Origin: Nannochloropsis salina CCMP1776
Lineage: Eukaryota > Sar > Eustigmatophyceae > Eustigmatales > Monodopsidaceae
Reading direction: 5' to 3'
Length of the DNA stretch: 26,767 nucleotides
Assembly (NCBI GenBank): GCA_004565275.1
Contig: SDOX01000184.1
Coordinates: 88,853-115,619 of the forward strand
Positions 10,236-26,572 of the stretch are shown piece by piece. The position numbers were made by a program, and so were the translations under genes. Each line of letters begins with the position of its first letter. Within the stretch, counting starts at the first letter, position 1. The notes under the pieces were generated by a model. The model had not been told where the DNA came from. It was given only the letters and a program-made list of their open reading frames with translations, and searched no databases.

Positions 10236-10619
10236 TGAGGCGAATATAAGGATGACATGATGATGCTAAGGGAGCATGAGATCAGCGATAGGAGGTTAAG
10301 CGAGCCAGCTTACAGTGTTGCACCTATATCCTTTATGGATCCAACAGTCTGTATTGCGATGTGCTGATCGCTATTGTATCATGTCATGGTTTACGTCCAC
10401 CTAATCATTTGTATATTATATTATTATACGACAACAGGACTGGTGTCGACCAGTGTCTTTGGTTGTCGATCGTACTGGTTATCTTAGTGCGAGATTCTTG
10501 GGTGAATCGTTGGTCTACATTCTCAGGGAGAATAGTAGTCGTACTGAAGAACTGAATTGGATATTGGGTTATCCACCACAACGTTGTTTTGGTTTGTTTA
10601 TTCGCATCAGGTTATGGGC
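10236..10619 (+). repeat. LTR 1 of the array (384 bp)
   Basis: Begins TGAGGCGAATATAAGG and ends CGCATCA; the primer site follows at 10620-10631. Its left neighbour is the GGGAA duplication. It lacks the 18-bp internal duplication of the two inner LTRs. Confidence 0.88.
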
Positions 10620-11331
10620 CCTAACTGACCTAGCGTTTGAACTGGATAAATAGCTGATTATTCAAGACACTGATCGACGGTCTATTTTGGTGCAATTGGA
10701 TTTGCAGAAGTAGAGGTCTGGACGCATTTGAATCTCTCTGGTGCAATTGGATTTGCAGAGATTCAGGACTGCTTTAATTGGTAATTGGATTTACTAGATT
10801 AAAAACAGCATTTGATTTGATCTGGAGGCTGAATATTGAGCTGGCCAGGATCACAAACTCAAAGTCATGAGTGATATGGATGACTATAGAATGGCAATCT
10901 TCAGTGGAAGATTGGAGGATTGGGACGCGTGAAAACGCGATATCGAAAACTGCAATAGGTGTGGTAAATACGGGCATAAGGAAACAGAATGCCTCGTAAA
11001 GAAAAATGGTGGAGGTCGAGCGGGACCTCCTAATAATGGAAAGAAATCGGGCCGGTATGAGCGTGTACCTGGCAACCTCTACAATGGCCCTGGCAAAGGC
11101 GGGCGCATTAGTACGGACGGGAAATGGAGGCCGTGGAGGCCGTAATGGACGTGGCCGTGGCAAAGGATTGCACGGCGGAAAGGGTTGTCGCTATTGTGGA
11201 AGCGCAGACCACTGGGGCAATGAATGCCCGAAATCTAACCCAAAGGAACATTCCTACACTTGCCTGCTAGCTAACAAAAGGACGGATACAAGCATAAGGC
11301 AGATGAAATCGACTTCTGGTATGGTGGATAG
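10620..11331 (+). mobile_element. Reduced copia unit 1 (leader plus zinc-knuckle part of gag)
   Basis: Carries primer site, leader hairpins, the first codons of gag and then the zinc-knuckle/RGG end of gag, stopping at the protease region directly before the next LTR. It has no polypurine tract before that LTR, no integrase and no reverse transcriptase. It could move only with proteins supplied by a full element. It is nearly identical to 11722-12443. Confidence 0.88.
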
Positions 11332-11721
11332 TGACGCGAATATAAGGATGACATGATGATGCTAAGGGAGCATGAAATCGGCGATAGGAGGTTAAGCGAG
11401 CCGAGGAGCTTGAGCGAGCCATCTTACAGTGTTGCACCTATATCCTTTATGGATCCAACAGTCTGTATTGCGATGTGCTGATCGCTATTGTATCATGTCA
11501 TGGTTTACGTCCACCTAATCATTTGTATGTTATATTGTTATACGACAACAGGACTGGTGTCGACCAGTGTCTTTGGTTATATGTCGTACTGGTTATCTTA
11601 GTACAAGATTCTTGGCTGAATCGTTTGGTATATATTCCCAGGGAGAATATTAGTTGTACTGAAGAACTGAATTGGATATTGGGTTATCCACAACGTTGTT
11701 TTGGTTTGTTTATACGCATCA
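11332..11721 (+). repeat. LTR 2 of the array (390 bp)
   Basis: Starts TGACGCGAATATAAGG and ends CGCATCA; the primer site is at 11722-11733. Contains an extra 18-bp tandem duplication (GAGGAGCTTGAGCGAGCC, 11403-11420) shared only with LTR 3. Confidence 0.9.
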
Positions 11722-12443
11722 GGTTATGGGCCCTAATTGACCTATCCTTTTGAGTTGAATAAGAAATCTGAAAAGACACTTATCGACTACCTATTTCTGG
11801 TGCAATTGGATTTGCAGAAGTAGAGGTCTGGACGCATTTGAATCTCTCTGGTGCAATTGGATTTGCAGAGATTCAGGACTGCTTTAATTGGTAATTGGAT
11901 TTACTAGATTAAAAACAGCATTTGATTTGATCTGGAGGCTGAATATTGAGCTGGCCAGGATCACAAACTCAAAGTCATGAGTGATATGGATGACTATAGA
12001 ATGGCAATCTTAAGTGGAAGATTGGAGGATTGGGACGCGTGAAAACGCGATATCGAAAACTGCAATAGGTGTGGTAAATACGGGCATAAGGAAACAGAAT
12101 GCCTCGTAAAGAAAAATGGTGGAGGTCGAGCGGGACCTCCTAATAATGGAAAGAAATCGGGCCGGTATGAGCGTGTACCTGGCAACCCCTACAATGGCCC
12201 TGGCAAAGGCGGGCGCATTAGTTACGGACGGGAAAATGGAGGCCGTGGAGGCCGTAATGGACGTGGCCGTGGCAAAGGATTGCACGGCGGAAAGGGTTGT
12301 CGCTATTGTGGAAGCGCAGACCACTGGGGCAATGAATGCCCGAAATCTAACCCAAAGGAACATTCCTACACTTGCCTGCTAGCTAACAAAAGGACGGATA
12401 CAAGCATAAGGCAGATGAAATCGACTTCTGGTATGGTGGATAG
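11722..12443 (+). mobile_element. Reduced copia unit 2
   Basis: Near-identical repeat of unit 1 with the same internal join and the same abrupt junction to the next LTR. LTR 2 to LTR 3 is 1112 bp start to start. The shared joins mean units 1 and 2 arose by duplication and not by independent loss. Confidence 0.9.
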
Positions 12444-12833
12444 TGACGCGAATATAAGGATGACATGATGATGCTAAGGGAGCATGAAATCGGCGATAGG
12501 AGGTTAAGCGAGCCGAGGAGCTTGAGCGAGCCATCTTACAGTGTTGCACCTATATCCTTTATGGATCCAACAGTCTGTATTGCGATGTGCTGATCGCTAT
12601 TGTATCATGTCATGGTTTACGTCCACCTAATCATTTATATGTTATATTGTTATACGACAACAGGACTGGTGTCGACCAGTGTCTTTGGTTATATGTCGCA
12701 CTGGTTATCTTAGTACAAGATTCTTGGCTGAATCGTTTGGTCTACATTCTCAAGGAGAAAAGTGGTCGTACTGAAGAACTGAATTGGATATTGGTTTATC
12801 CACAACGTTGTTTTGGTTTGTTTATTCGCATCA
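12444..12833 (+). repeat. LTR 3 of the array (390 bp), 5' LTR of the near-complete element
   Basis: TG...CA ends and the same 18-bp duplication as LTR 2. It is followed by the primer site and the only near-complete internal region. Because it is more like LTR 2 than LTR 4, it is not the original partner of the 3' LTR. Confidence 0.9.
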
Positions 12834-12845
12834 GGTTATGGGCCC
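12834..12845 (+). promoter_or_regulatory. Primer-binding site for a half initiator tRNA-Met
   Basis: GGTTATGGGCCC abuts the LTR end. It is the exact reverse complement of GGGCCCAUAACC, the anticodon stem-loop sequence (CAU anticodon) of typical eukaryotic initiator tRNA-Met. Drosophila copia is known to use a cleaved 5' half of this tRNA as primer. The site recurs at 10620, 11722 and, on the minus strand, 7849-7838. Confidence 0.85.
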
Positions 12846-12893
12846 TAATTGACCTAACCTTTTGAGTTGAATAAAAAGACACTGATCGACGGT

Positions 12894-12979
12894 CTATTTC
12901 TGGTGCAATTGGATTTGCAGAAATAGAGGTCTGGACGTATCTGAATCTCTCTGGTGCAATTGGATTTGCAGAGATTCAG
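12894..12979 (+). promoter_or_regulatory. Two tandem leader RNA hairpins
   Basis: Hairpin 1 (12894-12926): stem CTATTTC/GAAATAG, bulge TGG, stem TGCAA/TTGCA, loop TTGGAT. Hairpin 2 (12941-12979): stem CTGAATCTC/GAGATTCAG, 5-base bulge, the same TGCAA/TTGCA stem and loop. They lie between primer site and gag ATG (13080), where packaging or dimerisation signals of retroelements usually sit. All copies in the window keep the 16-base core. Confidence 0.75.
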
Positions 12980-13079
12980 GACTGCTTTAATTGGCAATTG
13001 AATTTGCTAGATTAAAGGCAGGAAATAATTGTATCTGGAGGCCTTTGATACGGCTGGCCAGAATTATAATCGTAAAGTC

Positions 13080-16000
13080 ATGGGAGACAAAGACGATTAT
13101 AGGATGGCAATCTTCAGTGGAAGATTGGAAGACTGGGACACCTGGAAGAGCGAGGTTGAAAGCTTTATCGGGGCGAAGGACCCAGACAAGGCAGACATCA
13201 TCGTTGGAATAACCAAGTCACCGATTTCTGGGGACGAGGCAAAACCTTACGATGAAAAGAATGCCAAGGGTTACTTCATTCTCAAGAAGTACTTGAAGGG
13301 AGCAGCCGCTAGTTTGATCGAAAAATTTCGTCAAGATAAAAATGGGGCTGGTGCATTCCGAGCACTTAGAGACAAGTACGAGTTAAAGGGAGAAACTCAA
13401 AAGGCATTACTTATGTCTGAATTCAGTCACCTCAATTTCAATGAGAATGGTGATCCGGGGGAAACTTTCGAAGCAGCTGAGGAGCTAGCGAGGAAGATGA
13501 AGAGTCGTTTTGATATGGAAATCAACGATTCCATACTTCTTACTCACCTAATCAACAAAATTCCATCGGCATATGGAATGGTAAAAGTGAGTCTGGAAAC
13601 ACAAGATTTGATGTCTTATTCAAATTTGAAGTCAAAAATGATAAATCATTTTGTGACAAACATTGCTAATAAGGTCAAGGATGACCAATGCTTAGCAGTG
13701 AGCTTCAATGGGTACTGCAATTGGTGCGGTAAATACGGGCATAAGGAAATCGAATGCCTCGTAAAGAAGAATGGTGGAGGTCGAGCGGGACCTCCTAATA
13801 ATGGAAACAAATTGGGCCGGTATGAGCGTATACCTGGCAACCCCTACAATGGCGCTGGCAAAGGCGGGCGCATTAGTTACGGACGGGGAAATGGAGGCCG
13901 TGGAGGCCGTAATGGACGTGGCCGTGGCAAAGGATTGCACGGTGGAAATGGTTGCCGATACTGTGGAAGTGCAGATCACTGGGGAAATGAATGCCCCAAG
14001 AATAAAACGGAGCACTCCTATACATGCTTGCTAGCCACCAAGAATATATCTGGAGCCCTGGACCACACACAATCGACCCCTGTTATGGTTGATAGCGGGG
14101 CAACATCCCACACGAAAAGGGATACCGAAGGATTGATTAATGTCAGGCAACATAGTGGTCACGTATATGTGGAAAACGGGGAGAAACTAGAAGTATGTTA
14201 CATCGAAGACTGGCTCATGGAAGTGAAGCACAGCGATGGGACTGTTAAAGATGTTATGTTTAAGGATGTAATTGTGGTACCAAATCTGAGTCGCGATTTA
14301 TTATCTATGGCTAAAATAGATAAGGCTGGTGGAAAAATCGTTATCCGTGAAGGAAAGGGTACGATTCAAAAGGGTGACACATGCTTGCCGATGAGAAAAG
14401 TAGGTAACATGTATTTGTTAGACTACTATGGTAAAAAATGTGAGGAGGCTAATGTAGTTAGCTCACCCGAATTATGGCACTAGAGGTTCGGACACATGAA
14501 CTATGAGTACCTGAGACAAATGGGTGAGATCGACGGTACAGGAGTACCAAATGGGATAAAGAAACCTGGTCTTTGTGGAACTTGTCAACGAGGAAAACAG
14601 ACCAAAATGAGTTTCACTGCCAAGTCTAGGGAGAGGGCGAAGGAACCTCTCGAATTAGTCCATACAGATGTACTTGGACCAGTCGAAGTACAATCACTTG
14701 GAGGCGCACGATACGCGATTGGATTTACGGATGATTACACCCGATGGAGGGTGGTATATCCAATGAAACACAAGTCGGAGTCCTTAGATTGCTTGAGGAG
14801 ATACATTCAAGAAATGAGGGTATTACTCCATGATCATAAAGTGAAGACTTGGATTGGATTGAGATCTGATAATGGTGGCGAATATACCGGCGTAGATTTC
14901 AGGAATTTCTGCAAGAATCATGGGATTAGACACGATTTTGGTATACCATATGGACCGCAGGATAATGGTATTGCCGAAAAGTCATGGCATGTATTATCAA
15001 ACATGGCTCGAAGTCTTCGTATACAGGCTGGATTGGGCAAACGTTTCTGGGCTGAAGCCCTCAACACTGCGACCTACATTTTAAACCGTACTAGGACTTC
15101 TGCACTGGGCCCAGGTGAAACACCCTATTACAAAATGTTCGGAAGACATGCAAACGTCAAGCATTTTAGAACCTTCGGATGTAAGGCATTCGTTCACAAC
15201 ACATCAGTCACAAGGAGAAAGCTTGATGATCGTGCTCTAGAAGGGATTATGATTGGATACGATGACATAGGGAACAATCCTAAATGTTATCGAATTTATA
15301 TGCCTTCTCTTGGAAAATACATCAGATCTGGTCATGTAACGTTTGATGAGGAGACATTCCAGGCGAATGTAAGGGAACCTAACTATAGAGTTGAAACTTA
15401 TCATAATGGGGAAGAAGATGATAAGGATTCTATCAAGACAGTGGGGGCTCATCAGGAAGATGACGTATCACCTACGAATACAAGTGAGGATGATGATGGC
15501 ATCGAAGATGATTTACATCACGATGATCAACCTGATGATCGTAGTATCGATCATGCCAGGGAGGATCCGTCGCAAGTGGGGGCGACAGGATGGAAAGACA
15601 CGGATAATATTATTCGTGATATGAACAATATGGGGCGCACGCGAAGCAGGACAAAGGCTCGAGAACGCCATCGATTGGATGATGGATTAGTTACCATGGG
15701 AGGTAATTTAGCCTTTGCTGCAGCCTCAGAAATTGTCAATGAGGACTATCATCTTACGGAAGATGAGAGTGAGGTGCGAGCTGAAAGAAAGAAAGCCAAG
15801 GATGCAGAGTACCAGGCCCACATGAGGAACGGTACCTGGGAATTAACCACTTTACCAAAGGGAGAAAGATGCATCACGAGCGGCTGGGTTGAAACTGATA
15901 AACGAGATCAGAATGGGATAGTCGTAAAGAGAAAGGCAAGATTCATTGCAAAGGGCTATAGTCAAGAGTATGGATATGATTTTCTTCATACTTATGCACC

Positions 16001-17305
16001 GGTTGCATCGATGACGACTATACGTTTGATATTGGCATTAGCATGCATATTGGATCTTGAACTGGATAACATGGATGTTGAAACAGCTTACCTTCAATCA
16101 GACCTTGAGGAAAAGGTATATGTTAAACAGCCACCTGGATACGAGAAACATGGATCAAATGGAGAAGAGCTAGTTTGTCTATTGCGTAAGTCGCTATACG
16201 GGCTTAAACAATCTGGACGTGATTGGCACAAGAAGATTGATGGATGTTTCCGAGGATATGGTTTCCATTCTTCTTCTGCAGATCCATGCTTATACGTGAA
16301 GTTTGGATCTAGTGGTGAAATATTAGTTATCGTCTTATACGTAGATGACTTAATTATTGCTAGTAAGTGTAGAGCAATGGTAGATGATTTCAGACAAGCA
16401 ATTTCAATGAAATTTAGCATGAAAGACTTGAAAGAACTTGATTGGATTCTTGGGATGGCAATCAAACGTGATCAAGAAAAGAGAGTTATGGAAATCTTTA
16501 AACGGCTTATATAGATATGGTACTCAATAAATTTGGAGTGGCTGATTGCAAACCAGTATTAACACCGATGGAAGGAACACTGACGAAAACGAAAGACGAT
16601 GAAATCAAGCCAGATAGTGAATACATGAAGCTAGTGGGTAGCTTATTGTATGCAGCACTAGTCACGCGTCCAGACATTGCATTTGCGGTGCAATCGTTGG
16701 GGAAACACTTGCAAGGACCCAATGAAGAACATTGGATTGCTGCAAAGCGTGCATTGAGGTACCTGAAGGGTATCGTGAGGTCGGACTCAAATACACAGGT
16801 AATTCTACAGGATCGTTTACCATGGTAGGATACGCAGACGCGGATTACGCTGGTGATAAAGATAACAGACGTTCAACGTCTGGTTATGCTTTTACATTAA
16901 GTCATGGAGCAATTGTCAATATGATTGATTGGAGAGCCAAGCAACAAGAGGTGGTGGCTCTGTCGTCTGCTGAATCGGAGCTAATATCTGCTTGTTCGGC
17001 GACACAAACGGCAATCTATATTCGTCAAGTACTTATGGACCTCGGACTAAAGCAAGATGAGCCTACTTCATATGATTATGGAAGATAATCAAGCTTGCAT
17101 TGCGATGAGCGATAATCCGATTACACATAAGAGGACAAAACACATCGATGTTCGATACCATTTTGTGCGTGAGAAAGTTGAGAGTAAGGAAGTGGAACTA
17201 GTATACATTCCTACTCAGCATCAACTTGCGGATATTTTGACAAAACCTTTATCTAATATTCGATTAGCGATGATACGTGATCGAATGATTGGTTGTGAGT
17301 CTTAA
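13080..17305 (+). mobile_element. Gag-Pol region of near-complete Ty1/copia element
   Basis: Gag begins at ATG 13080. Parts in copia order: gag with two CX2CX4HX4C zinc knuckles (about 13716-13757 and 13953-13994) separated by a Gly/Arg-rich box; protease with the VDSGA active-site motif (about 14090); integrase with zinc-binding H/C residues, HTDVLGP, SDNGGEY and a catalytic Glu (about 14470-15390); an acidic linker; reverse transcriptase (about 15800-16500) with LYVDDLIIA; RNase H (about 16820-17230) with YADADYAG, LSSAESEL and HIDVRYHF. The integrase-before-RT order proves Ty1/copia. All domains are recognisable, but the coding region has about four interruptions, so it is a recent-looking fossil and not an active element as sequenced. 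Confidence 0.93.
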
Positions 17306-17423
17306 TTGGATTTGGAAGGCAGCTTTGGGATAAGCTGTAGATATGCTGTGGATGAGACATAAAATCTTCTCTTAGGTTTGTGAGTTATAAGATTAGGTAC
17401 TGTGGATCATATTTAATGATTAG

Positions 17424-17438
17424 GAGTACGAGTGGGGG
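17424..17438 (+). promoter_or_regulatory. Polypurine tract before the 3' LTR
   Basis: GAGTACGAGTGGGGG lies immediately upstream of the TG that opens LTR 4. The same sequence precedes the LTR at 9404. It primes plus-strand DNA synthesis in LTR elements. No such tract precedes LTRs 2 and 3. Confidence 0.75.
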
Positions 17439-17819
17439 TGACGCGAATATAAGGATGACATGATGATGCTAAGGGAGCATGAGATCAGCGATAGGAGGTT
17501 AAGCGAGCCAGCTTACAGTGTTGCACCTATATCCTTTATGGATCCAACAGTCTGTATTGTGATGTGCTGATCGCTGCTGTATCATGTCATGATTTGCATC
17601 CACCTAATCATTTGTATGTTATATTATTGTAGGACAACAGGACTGGCGTCGACCAGTGTCTTTTGTTGTCTTTGGTTGTCGATCGTATTGGTTATCTTAG
17701 TGCGAGATTCTTGGGTGAATCGTTGGTCTACATTCTCAAGGAGAAAAGTGGTCGTACTGAAGAACTGAATTGGATATTGGTTTATCCACAACGTTGTTTT
17801 GGTTTGTTTATTCGAATCA
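17439..17819 (+). repeat. LTR 4 of the array (381 bp), 3' end
   Basis: Opens TGACGCGAATATAAGG and ends CGAATCA, then GGGAA. It lacks the 18-bp duplication of LTRs 2 and 3, and its first 120 bp are nearly identical to LTR 1. Confidence 0.9.
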
Positions 17820-17824
17820 GGGAA
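17820..17824. repeat. Right target-site duplication (GGGAA)
   Basis: Exact repeat of 10231-10235 directly after the last LTR base. Confidence 0.8.
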
Positions 17825-18149
17825 AACGCTCCGAATGGGGCGAAAGTGGTTCGTCGTCATCGCAGTCGAGTACGACAGGGAGTTACATGCGAACGTAGCA
17901 CGCTGTAAGGCGTACAAATACAACGCAACGAAAGAAACATACATTCTTTTGGTAAAGTGCAGTTCACTGTTTGTGAGACCTTAAAAGTAAATCGATGAAT
18001 TTATTAAAGAAAAATTAGGGAATCATCAATGAAATCCATGGGCCGACAAATTTAAGTCTCGGACACCGGCGCTGTAAGCCGAGGACGGCTTACGGGCAGG
18101 GCAGGGGGATCTGTTGAAACTGTCGTATCGTGCTACAAGCTAGAGATGG
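17825..18149. other. Right flank of the array, no gene seen
   Basis: By the target-duplication logic this was once continuous with the gypsy relic to the left of 10236, although I cannot recognise gypsy coding sequence in it. It contains a perfect 8-bp hairpin (GTAAGCCG, loop AGGA, CGGCTTAC, 18074-18093). Confidence 0.4.
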
Positions 18150-18581
18150 ATGTTTCTCGACGTTTCTCGACGTGTAGAAAGGGATAGAGCATGTCGAGTC
18201 GCCGTCCGGCCGAGCCGAGCCGCAATACCACCCGGCGGGATGCACCCAGGGGAGTATAGACTTTCCCTCGGGGAAGAAGGTGCGATCGCAGTTTTACCTA
18301 TTTGGTACTTTCTTCTCCCTGTGGGTACCGTCGATTCATATGGTTGTTACCTATTTATGGGACGGATTGGCAGAAGAGAATGGGACTCCTACGAACGGGT
18401 CTGTGATTCGGATCTGTTTGTTAAACACCCGCACGCACGAAGGAATTATGAACGGAGACACATTCTGTCCAGTGATCTTTTTGTATCTGAGCTCATAGTG
18501 TGTGCTCGCCGAGGAATGTCACAATACTTCACAGAGGTCGTTCCCTTCACCCTCATAGAGCTCGCTGCTAACTTGCTCTGA
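18150..18581 (+). CDS. Weak hypothetical ORF, 143 aa
   Basis: An ATG-started open frame of 143 codons with no recognisable domain. A hydrophobic stretch (IAVLPIWYFLLPVGTV) lies near residues 45-60. Another frame on the same strand is also open over part of this region, and no introns or neighbouring signals support it. It may be chance or the remnant of a gene. A 10-bp tandem repeat (TTTCTCGACG twice) sits at its first codons. Confidence 0.15.
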   Translation: MFLDVSRRVERDRACRVAVRPSRAAIPPGGMHPGEYRLSLGEEGAIAVLPIWYFLLPVGTVDSYGCYLFMGRIGRREWDSYERVCDSDLFVKHPHARRNYERRHILSSDLFVSELIVCARRGMSQYFTEVVPFTLIELAANLL

Positions 18582-18716
18582 AGGTCGACCCGACCGCTTT
18601 TTACACTACTCCCGGGATTCGCCGAAAGCTGGGGCATTGTTTCTTTCAAATCCTCCCGAGCTCCGGGAAGTAAGACCCTTTGACAGCATCTCTCGTAGCA
18701 CTCATTAAAATGAAGG

Positions 18717-18776
18717 CATGAATCGACCTCATTGTTCTCGACGATGAATCATGAATCGACCTCATCGTTCTCGACG
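18717..18776. repeat. 27-bp direct repeat, two copies
   Basis: 18717-18743 and 18750-18776 match at 26 of 27 bases (CATGAATCGACCTCAT...TTCTCGACG), with a 33-bp period. Confidence 0.85.
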
Positions 18777-18900
18777 CATATCGGTTCGTTCGCAAAAGAT
18801 TCTAGAAAAGATTTTTTGGTAATCTCTCGTCGTTTAGAATACTCCGAAGATTCGCCGAAGCTCGGCACATCTCCAGGATGTATAGATTCTATATCTATCC

Positions 18901-18924
18901 ATATATATATATATATATATATAT
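18901..18924. repeat. (AT)12 microsatellite
   Basis: Twelve perfect AT dinucleotides follow CTATCC. Confidence 0.95.
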
Positions 18925-19416
18925 GTTGTACAGAAATTCTTTCGAATGGTCCCGAGCTCAATATAATATATAATACACCTCACAATGCGGACTAGGCGTA
19001 GTTTTATCTTTCAAAACCTTGGCACGCATGTATTTCCTTGCCAAAGCTTCGACAAGCTTCGTACACAATGAAACGTGCTGATAAGTGTTCGAGGTCAAGG
19101 TGTTTCACTTACCATAAATTTGTAAATCCTAAAAGCATCACAAAGCTTGTTGCTTTTGCAAAAGTACCTGCCAATTACATAACCTGCTCATACCATCATC
19201 TGAAACTCTTTCGCGGAGAACTTATCGAGGCCTTTCGAAAGTGTGTCTTACAAAATTATTAAATTCAATTAGGATGCATGGAATGTACACACAGGCTTTC
19301 AGAAAGAAGATTCAATATTTGAGAAATCAATTCTTTTCCAATTCCTTACCCTAACAGCACTACAGAATCATCCTTCTGAGAGCCAACCGCAAGACACACC
19401 ATTGTAGCTTGGGAAC

Positions 19417-26012
<6,596 letters not shown>

Positions 26013-26572
26013 CATCTTAAACCGGATTAGCATGCCTCGTTTGGGAGAGGTGCTATGGCATAAATGGTTAAGTTTCATGTACCTTCGTCACGCAGACGCT
26101 GCTAATCAGGCGTAAAGCGAGTGAAAAGAGCTTCGAGGATTAGAGAATGGCCATGCGTGGTTCAACAGGATAGATCGAACATGCAACCATGAGGAAGATG
26201 AAATGGAAGGAATGTCAATGTGAGAGGAAGGGCTTTACGGTCTACCTAAAGAGGTGATGGCTCAAGGGCTGGTCTTGCCTTTTTCCCAGTCGTATACAAC
26301 CCAAGGCTACAGAGAAGAAGAGGACTAGTGCTTGTTAAGCGGAGAGATAACACCTTAAGAGAGAGAGAAAAACGAGGATGAGCAAAAGATGGTGGGTAAG
26401 ATACAGTACAATGATGACAAGGACAAGAAAAGAAATAATACTGATAGTAGAGGATAGAAGCGTCAGACTCTCTGGTACGTTACGAGACAAACTGAAGTGA
26501 AGAGAAGAAGGAAAATTTCTTTTCTCGGGAACTTTGATATCCCTTTCACGCGCACCTGGTTTCCTTTCTCTG
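26013..26572. other. Subtelomeric spacer
   Basis: About 560 bp between the stop codon of the adhesin gene and the telomere. I see no ORF of note and no long repeat; the second half is purine-rich (26340-26520). It would contain the 3' untranslated region of the gene. Confidence 0.6.

Larger units (their letters stand above)
10236..17819 (+). mobile_element. Composite Ty1/copia array: four LTRs, two reduced units, one near-complete element
   Basis: Order: LTR (10236-10619), reduced internal part, LTR (11332-11721), reduced internal part, LTR (12444-12833), near-complete internal region, LTR (17439-17819). Single copies of the GGGAA target duplication sit only at the two outer ends, so the array descends from one insertion into the gypsy relic. 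The two outer LTRs differ by roughly 17 substitutions and two small length changes by eye (about 4-5 percent), so the insertion is not brand-new unless they were exchanged by recombination. The two inner LTRs share features absent from the outer ones. Confidence 0.9.
18582..19416. other. Spacer with small repeats, upstream of the adhesin gene
   Basis: About 830 bp without a supported gene. It holds a 27-bp direct repeat, an AT microsatellite, and two diverged copies of an element with the pattern 'TTCTTTCRAAT..TCCCGAGCTC' (about 18638 and 18937), each preceded by a GATTCGCCGAA motif. The last 150 bp must contain the promoter of the gene at 19417; I see no clear TATA box. Confidence 0.4.

Noticed and set aside
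10774-14070. Minus-strand frames across the copia gag copies
   Set aside because: Antisense of the zinc-knuckle/Gly-rich region, repeated because the region itself is repeated.
18074-18093. Perfect hairpin considered as a tRNA arm or terminator
   Set aside because: No cloverleaf can be built around it and no U-run follows. Kept only as a note in the flank description.
19038-19262. 74-codon frame in the spacer before the adhesin gene
   Set aside because: No ATG at its beginning, no domain, no splice or context support.
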